Source: Azolla caroliniana (lineage: Eukaryota > Polypodiophyta). From it: DNA of 64,000 nt. Below, in pieces: positions 58,797-64,000 of the stretch. The stretch lies in NCBI GenBank assembly GCA_043228905.1, contig JBHGNT010000009.1:18414001-18478000 (forward strand). Direction: 5' to 3'. A model generated the notes under the pieces. That model made no database searches, was not told the origin of the DNA, and saw nothing but the letters and a program-made list of their open reading frames with translations. The first letter of the stretch is position 1, and the number at the start of each line of letters is the position of its first letter. Both the position numbers and the translations under genes were made by a program.

Positions 58797-59881
58797 ATCT
58801 CCAATGCTAACAATTCAGCATGACCCTTCATTCCCCATCCAGACACAGTCGAGATCTCAGGCTTTGTAGGACGAGAAGCATTTTCATACCGGTGTCAGGT
58901 GGAACGATGCTCAAAAATCGACAACCCACGTTGTCTCGTCACCGACAAGGTTTAACTCATTCTCCTCGGTGATGAGCAATAGATCTTCTTCACTTGTCGC
59001 GATCGCCGATGTTCCTTTCTGAACCAGACCTCTCCAGTCTGGACTCTTCTTCGAATTGATGGTGTCGGCCCCTTTCTCTCTCCGAAAATGCCGACAGTTC
59101 TTCTGGAGGTGCCCCGGTTTCACATAATAGACGCAAGTAGGCCTTCCCCTTGACTTCGATATCGTCCCCGATTTGTCCCGGTTTTGGGGACTCCAATTTC
59201 GGCCTCTTGCCCGATTTTAGTCATCTTCCATAACCAAAGCCTTTAGGTCGATTCCGGATTCCCGATCCTTGCGGCGAGCTTCTTCATCTAGCAAGCTTGA
59301 TTTTACGCTTGCTAGGGACAACTACTTTCCTTCCGACCAAGCGTTGCCCAAAGTGACAATTAGCGTCTCCCAACTGTCCGGGAGGGAACCGAGCAGGAGC
59401 AATGCAAGTACCTCGTCGACCAGAGGTACTTCAAGCGAATTTGTTTGATTTATGAACCCCTGGAATGCGTTCATGTGCTCCGCCATGCTAGATTCGTCCT
59501 GGTACCGGAGTTTCACTAACTTCCAGGATACCAAAACCCGATTTACGATGTTTTTGCTCACTAGTTGGTGCCGATTTTCTCCTAGAGCACATGAGCCTTA
59601 CTTTTGTCATTGAAGTTGTTGTACAGGCTCATGTCGATAAAGCACCATATGTATATCTTCATCTTCATGTGCATCACCTCCCATGTCATGGCATTGATCT
59701 TGTCCGGTTTCGTGTCCCCGAATTGTACCCGCAGCCAGAGATCTTTGACCACGAGCATGTCCCTCATCTTTGACTTCCACACTGGGTAGTTGGAGTCGGT
59801 GAGCTTGAACATACTTCCGAATGACTCTTCCATTTTCTTGTTGGTGCTGATACTAGTTTGTGCGGAATAGCGCTCAGCCAC
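58797..59881 (-). pseudogene. Ty1/copia 3, Gag and protease
   Basis: Gag N-terminal part at 59582-59881 (FKLTDSNYPVWKSKMRDML, MSLYNNFNDKSKAHVL) and middle part at 59322-59561 (DESSMAEHMNAFQGFINQ, LLLLGSLPDSWETL) resemble the UBN2-type Gag of copia elements. The zinc knuckle near 59095-59130 has CVYYVKPGHLQKNC, with the second Cys replaced by Tyr. The protease active site near 58905-58920 reads VVDF-stop-AS instead of DSGAS. No ATG is seen at the start (GTG at 59881); the first in-frame Met lies 16 codons in. Confidence 0.88.
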
Positions 59882-60101
59882 AACCGAGACTCAAACACTT
59901 TATGAAAGAACAAAAAACAGAAATGGGGGTTCATACACTTATACAGAAGAGACGACACGAGATGTTTACGTGAAAAACCCTCACAAGGAAAAAACCAGGG
60001 GATCCCACAGACCCCAACTATCACTATATGAGAAAGGAGGTACAACGGGAGACTCAGAGGCAACGACCTCGAGCTCTATATCTTCGCCAACCGGAGGCTT
60101 T

Positions 60102-60155
<54 letters not shown>

Positions 60156-60331
60156 ACAACTAACAACCCTTCTCACTCACTAACAAGTGATTGCTATGAC
60201 TTTGCGACTATTTACAAATATAGCCTTTACAAGCACACCAGAAACATATTTACAAATGTGTCCCTAGATCCAGTTAACACCAGATCCATTCGGATACCTT
60301 CCGATCCGGTTACTGCATCCAATCCAGTTAC
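59882..60331 (-). repeat. Probable 5' LTR and leader of copia 3
   Basis: It lies directly upstream of Gag on the minus strand and contains the CTTGTGAGGGTTTTTCACG-type segment common in copia LTRs. The exact ends are not defined, and no primer site was found. The right edge abuts a satellite relic. Confidence 0.5.
60115..60155. repeat. Microsatellite (TC)n followed by (GT)n
   Basis: About 15 TC units (60115-60145) then five GT units. Confidence 0.95.
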
Positions 60332-60388
60332 TTGTCATCGAAAAGAAGATTTCATATGTGAATATACAGAATCTCTTATTTCTCGTTG
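60332..60388. repeat. Relic of the 1179-bp satellite
   Basis: ACTTGTCATCGAAAAGAAG and the following bases to TTATTTCTCGT match satellite offsets near 143-218, especially the old copy at 32811-32868. It is flanked by copia 3 on the left and by the TG of the copia 4 LTR on the right. Confidence 0.85.
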
Positions 60389-60812
60389 TAAACGAATACG
60401 TTGTGCGGAAGTGTGTGCGTAAACACAGAGTATACAGTTCGAAGGAATAAGACAGTTCGGTAAAACACAGAAAACGCAGAGATGGAGAGGGAGAGGGAGA
60501 GGGAGAGAGAGACTATAGATCAAATTCAAAATAATTCTCTATTCTATTCTGTACATACTTTGTGCTCAGTGAGCACCTTATATACAAGCCCTGACAATCG
60601 GGCTGACACAAGTACTAACAGTACTTGAATGCTCATAAATGAGCCGACTACACAAACTCCCAAAATTATTCCTTTACGAGGAATAGCGCTCTAACGGCCT
60701 CTTCGGTTTGCACACCGATGCGGCCCTGTTGTGCGTACTTTTTCACGCACCCAGTCTACACACTGGGTTACGTTGCATACTTCGCACCGAATGTTGAGCT
60801 TGTCTCTCAACA
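60389..60812 (-). repeat. 3' LTR of copia 4
   Basis: About 424 bp. Element sense starts TGTTGAGAGACAAGC and ends with CA at 60389. TATATAAGG lies near 60576-60584, and a GAGAGG-type microsatellite near 60481-60510. Confidence 0.8.
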
Positions 60813-60821
60813 CTCCCCCTC
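60813..60821 (-). promoter_or_regulatory. Polypurine tract of copia 4
   Basis: The minus strand GAGGGGGAG is directly before the LTR TG, the standard copia arrangement. Confidence 0.8.
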
Positions 60822-61289
60822 AAGCTCAACTTGAGGTTCCACTTGCTCCGTCGGATCTACACTCTGGTTCCTTCTGGCTTCACACCTCGCTCGTGCTCCT
60901 CGACCCGTTCGATTCCGCGCACTTCGACCCTTCCAGTCAGCTTGTCTGCTCGTTCAGCCCTTCTCAACTCCCTTGTTGTCGCAGTGTCGACGCATCCTTC
61001 GCTGCCCTTTTTCCCGCATGGCCTTTAGTTGATTCGGTGTATCCGAATCAAACATTCTGATTGAATCGAACTCTTCTGATTCAATTTCACTCTCATCTGA
61101 ATTGGTTGTCTCCAATTCGTTCTCAATCTTTAGGCCCCTGACAACATCCGACCATGTCTTAGTCTTGGCCTCATCTCCCCCTGTTTCGGTTGTCCTCGGC
61201 TCCTTCTTATGCTTACAGCCCTTGCCCTTGCTTCCGTCTTCGGCTTCTTCAGCCGGTTCGAAGTCAAATTCTCCATCCGACTCCGCATC
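60822..61289 (-). other. 3' untranslated spacer of copia 4
   Basis: Between the RNase H stop and the polypurine tract. No protein recognised. Confidence 0.5.
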
Positions 61290-62158
61290 TCAGTCACTTC
61301 CGCCATGATGCTTACCTCTGCTCCTTTCATGCTTTTGTCCCAGTTCTTCCTTTCTCCCCCTCAAGTTCGGCATGTCGAGGTGACGCAACCCAAGCGCACC
61401 TGAGAAATGTCGTAACTTGTCGAGACTAAGAGGTTTTGTGAAGATGTCAGCAATATGCCAATTAGTCGAAACATGCATTGGTTCGACTACACCTGAAAGG
61501 ACCCGCTCACGGACAAAATGGTAATGCACTTCAATGTGCTTGGTCCAGGCGTGGAACACGGGGTTTTTCACAAGGTGGACATTGCTGAGGTTGTCGCAAT
61601 AGATCGTCATCGGATCAGACACCTCTACTTGCAGATCCCGTAATAGTCGTTTCAGCCAAATGACTTCGCACGTAGCGATAGTCGCCCCTCGATATTCGGC
61701 CTCTGTGCTCAACAGTGCTACTGTCGACTGCTTTTTGCTGCTCCACACGATCACCGCACTTCCGAATGAGAATGCGTATCCAGATGTGGATCGACAATCG
61801 TGGGCGTTTCTGGCCCAATCGGCATCCGTGTAGCCAACTAACTGTTCGGCAACGCTTGCTCGATATAGCAACGCCATGTCTTTCGTGCCGCTTACATATC
61901 GCAATATCCGTTGCGCGCATTGAAAGTGTTCAGCCGTAGGCTGCAACATGAATTGATTGATCATGCCAACCGGGTAGTTGAGGTCTGGCCAAGCGAGTAA
62001 TAATCAAATAGATGAGGCTTCCGACAATCTGTCGAAACCGTGTCGGGTTGCATGCCCTTCCCGAGTCTTGACGTTTCTATCCAGAGAGGTCGAGATGGGC
62101 TTACAGTTTGCCATCCCGAACTTGAAGAACATATTCAGCGCATAATGACGCTAGCTGA
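61290..62158 (-). pseudogene. RNase H of copia 4
   Basis: The open frame 61290-61964 has GYTDADWARNAHDCRSTSGY, LLSTEAEYRGATIA, IYCDNLSNVHLVKNPVFHAW, HYHFVRERVLSG and HIADIFTKPL, with the catalytic Asp, Glu and Asp present. The link to RT at 61965-62158 is broken by stops (near 62020 and 62150) and a frame change near 61990. It degrades the RNA strand during reverse transcription. Confidence 0.92.
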
Positions 62159-62908
62159 TCAAAATATGCCTTCGAGGGTACGGATCACTTCGATCTCGAG
62201 GAAGTAATGAAGGTCTCCGAGATCCTTCATTTCAAACGATGCCGCAAGCTGAGACTTCACGCGGCGGATTTCATCAAGGTCGGCACCGGCGATGACTAAA
62301 TCATCAACGTACAAGAGCAGGTTGACCGGTCCATATTGCCCTTGCCGAACAAATAGAGAAGAGTCTGATTTCAATGGCGCAAACCCCATCCTACGCAACT
62401 GTTGCGTAATCTTTGCGTTCCAAGCTCGCGGGGCTTGCTTTAGTCCATATAAGGATTTCTTCAATTGGCAAATTGCCGAGGTGTTTTGTTCGGATAGAAA
62501 TCCGAGGGGTTGTACCATGTACACCTGCTCCTCAAGATCACCTTGCAGGAACGCGTTCTTTACATCCATCTGATGTAAATGCCACCCCTTTGCCACAGCT
62601 ACCGCGAGCAAAACACGGACATTCGTCATCTTCGCGACAGGCACGAAGGTCTCGTCATAGTCCACGTTGTGCTTTTGTGCGTAGCCTTTCGCTACTAAAC
62701 GGGCCTTGTATAGGCTAACTGAGCCGTCGGTGTTGTACTTAACCTTGTACACCCACTTACATCCGATCGGCTTCACACCTTTCGGTGCGTCAACCAGGTC
62801 CCAGGTTTCATTTTCCGCCAATGCGCACATCTCTTCCTCCATTGCAGCACGCCAGTTCGCGTCTTTCGCCGCTTCTATGTAGCTCTCCGGCTCACGCACT
62901 TCCGCCAC
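62159..62908 (-). pseudogene. Reverse transcriptase of copia 4
   Basis: A 249-residue open frame: ANWRAAMEEEMCALAENETW, GCKWVYKVKYNTDGSVSLYK, LHQMDVKNAFLQGDLEEQVY, LKKSLYGLKQAPRAWN and the intact catalytic LLLYVDDLVIAGAD (near 62290-62330). It then ends at a stop after IRTLEGIF. The domain looks catalytically complete; the surrounding breaks make it unlikely to be made as a polyprotein. Confidence 0.93.
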
Positions 62909-63245
62909 TCACGTCATGAATGCGTAATGGTGCGCCATGTACTCATTATACCCGTACCTCTTTACGGGGTTCTTCTGGTGTGTAAATCGGCGTAATTCGT
63001 GATTACCCAATTTTGTGACCTTTTCGGTCGATTTTGACCTCTTCCGTGGAGGTTCCTTCTCGACTGGCTTGAGGTCAGATTCGCTTCAAACTGGCTCGGC
63101 ACTACCGAAATCGTATTCCGGCATCTTCTTATTCCCTTTCTCCTTGCGCGTAAACTGTCTCCGCAGTTCTTTACGCAGGGACATCACAGCCGAGTCTCCA
63201 CTACTCACCGTCTCATTATCTGGTTGGTCATCTTGGTCCAACCCC
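62909..63245 (-). pseudogene. Integrase-RT linker of copia 4
   Basis: Charged, low-complexity linker in broken frames, as usual between copia IN and RT. No domain. Confidence 0.55.
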
Positions 63246-64000
63246 TCATTCAGCCCACTTAGCTGAAATGAGATCGGACTCTCTTAGAGCTCCGATTTCT
63301 TCATCGTGCAGAGGCATTTCGGCCTCGCTAACATCTTCCTCAGAATTTGGAATGGAGTCATGAGGAGTTGGAGGTGAAGGCAAGTACCACGAAGCAGACT
63401 CGTCGAACACGACATCTCGGCTTACGCGTACTTCCTTCATTCGAGGGTTATAACATTTATACCCCTTTTGTTCGTCTGGATAGCCGACTAAGATGCACTT
63501 TTCGGCTTTGGCGTCCAGCTTCCTCCTCTTTTCCTTTGGCACATGCACATATGCAATGCTACTGAAGATCCTCAAGTGTGCCAAGTTCGGCTTCTTCTCG
63601 AAATACATATCATGTGGCGACACTCCTCCATTAGCAGAAGTTTGATTTTGCAAGTAGACAGCCGTCTTCATGGCTTTAGCCCCATAGAATTTTGGCATAT
63701 GCTTCTCTTCAAGCATTGCCCTGGCCACTTCTTCAATCGTCTGATTCTTCCGCTCAGCCACGCCGTTCTGTTGCAGCGTGTATCTACATGAGAATTCACG
63801 TTGAATTCCCTCCTTCTGTAGATAACTTGTGAACTAGTTGGAGAAGTACTCCTTCCCATAGGCATTTGATCTTACGCCCTGTTTCCCTTTCCGCAAGGCT
63901 CTTCACCTTCAGGAAACATGCGAAGCCTTCGCTCTTCTTCTCAATCATGCATGCCCACATGTGCCGAGTGAAGTCGTCAATGAAGGTTACAAAGTAACGG
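63246..64000 (-). pseudogene. Integrase of copia 4 (partial at window edge)
   Basis: 63246-63761 encodes MAERKNQTIEEVARAMLEEK, LAHLRIFSSIAYVHVPKEK and RVSRDVVFDESASW: the C-terminal half, with the third catalytic residue (Glu) in its AERKN motif. Further right, YFVTFIDDFTRHMWACM at the window edge holds the first core Asp. A frameshift and stop near 63770-63840 separate the parts. The N-terminal zinc module lies outside the window. Confidence 0.88.

Larger units (their letters stand above)
60389..64000 (-). mobile_element. Ty1/copia 4, 3' part, runs off the window
   Basis: Order from right to left on the minus strand: integrase, RT, RNase H, polypurine tract, 3' LTR. IN before RT identifies Ty1/copia. 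It inserted into satellite sequence (60388). Some frameshifts and stops are present, but RT and RNase H are long and open, so it is the youngest copia here. Confidence 0.93.

Noticed and set aside
60115-60155. Regulatory GAGA-type element
   Set aside because: It is a plain TC/GT microsatellite in an LTR region, with nothing to show function.

Overview
The window is nuclear DNA of a land plant, and almost all of it is repetitive. The evidence is two plant-type tRNA-Arg genes, a plant PEPC-kinase-like kinase fragment, and Ty1/copia and Ty3/gypsy retroelements with plant-type proteins. Two gypsy elements have a sushi/Tf1-like Gag and a chromodomain. That combination makes a non-seed plant worth considering, but I cannot name the species. 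No intact single-copy host protein gene is visible.

Layout. (1) 1-26456: a tandem array of 23 units, period 1179 bp. Each full unit carries a tRNA-Arg(TCG) and a tRNA-Arg(ACG) gene on the minus strand, giving 44 intact-looking tRNA genes. (2) 26457-31576: a decayed gypsy element (A) with only its 3' LTR. (3) 31577-36112: old, diverged copies of the same satellite with nine damaged tRNA-Arg copies. (4) 36113-44207: copia fragments, a gypsy chromovirus (B, minus, 36413-41753) nested in one of them, a solo LTR and an unexplained LTR-like stretch. (5) 44213-49901: gypsy chromovirus C (plus), two LTRs and a 5-bp target duplication, inserted into copia 2 (43732-51735). (6) 51736-53430: a GC-rich Gag gene fragment (D) running into a short AAACCCTAA-containing minisatellite. 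(7) 53597-60331: copia 3 (minus), interrupted by a small LTR element (E, 54415-57016) that carries a broken protein-kinase gene. (8) 60332-60388: a relic of the 1179-bp satellite. (9) 60389-64000: copia 4 (minus), best preserved, running off the window.

How the parts work together. The ACG (inosine-34) and TCG tRNAs together could read all four CGN arginine codons, and they are amplified as a fixed pair. The array is most uniform at its left, carries indels and dimeric higher-order units from about 14 kb, and is decayed to the right of gypsy A. This is the pattern of a satellite homogenised from one side. Neither tRNA type has a T-run terminator close downstream, so expression is uncertain.

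Gypsy B and C share a compact programme. A Tf1-like self-priming site lies 2 nt after the 5' LTR and is complementary to the predicted first bases of the transcript. A candidate -1 frameshift signal at the Gag stop consists of GTTAAAC, a 6-nt spacer and an 11-bp stem. Both elements also carry a C-terminal chromodomain. Both are dead by stops, frameshifts or deletions.
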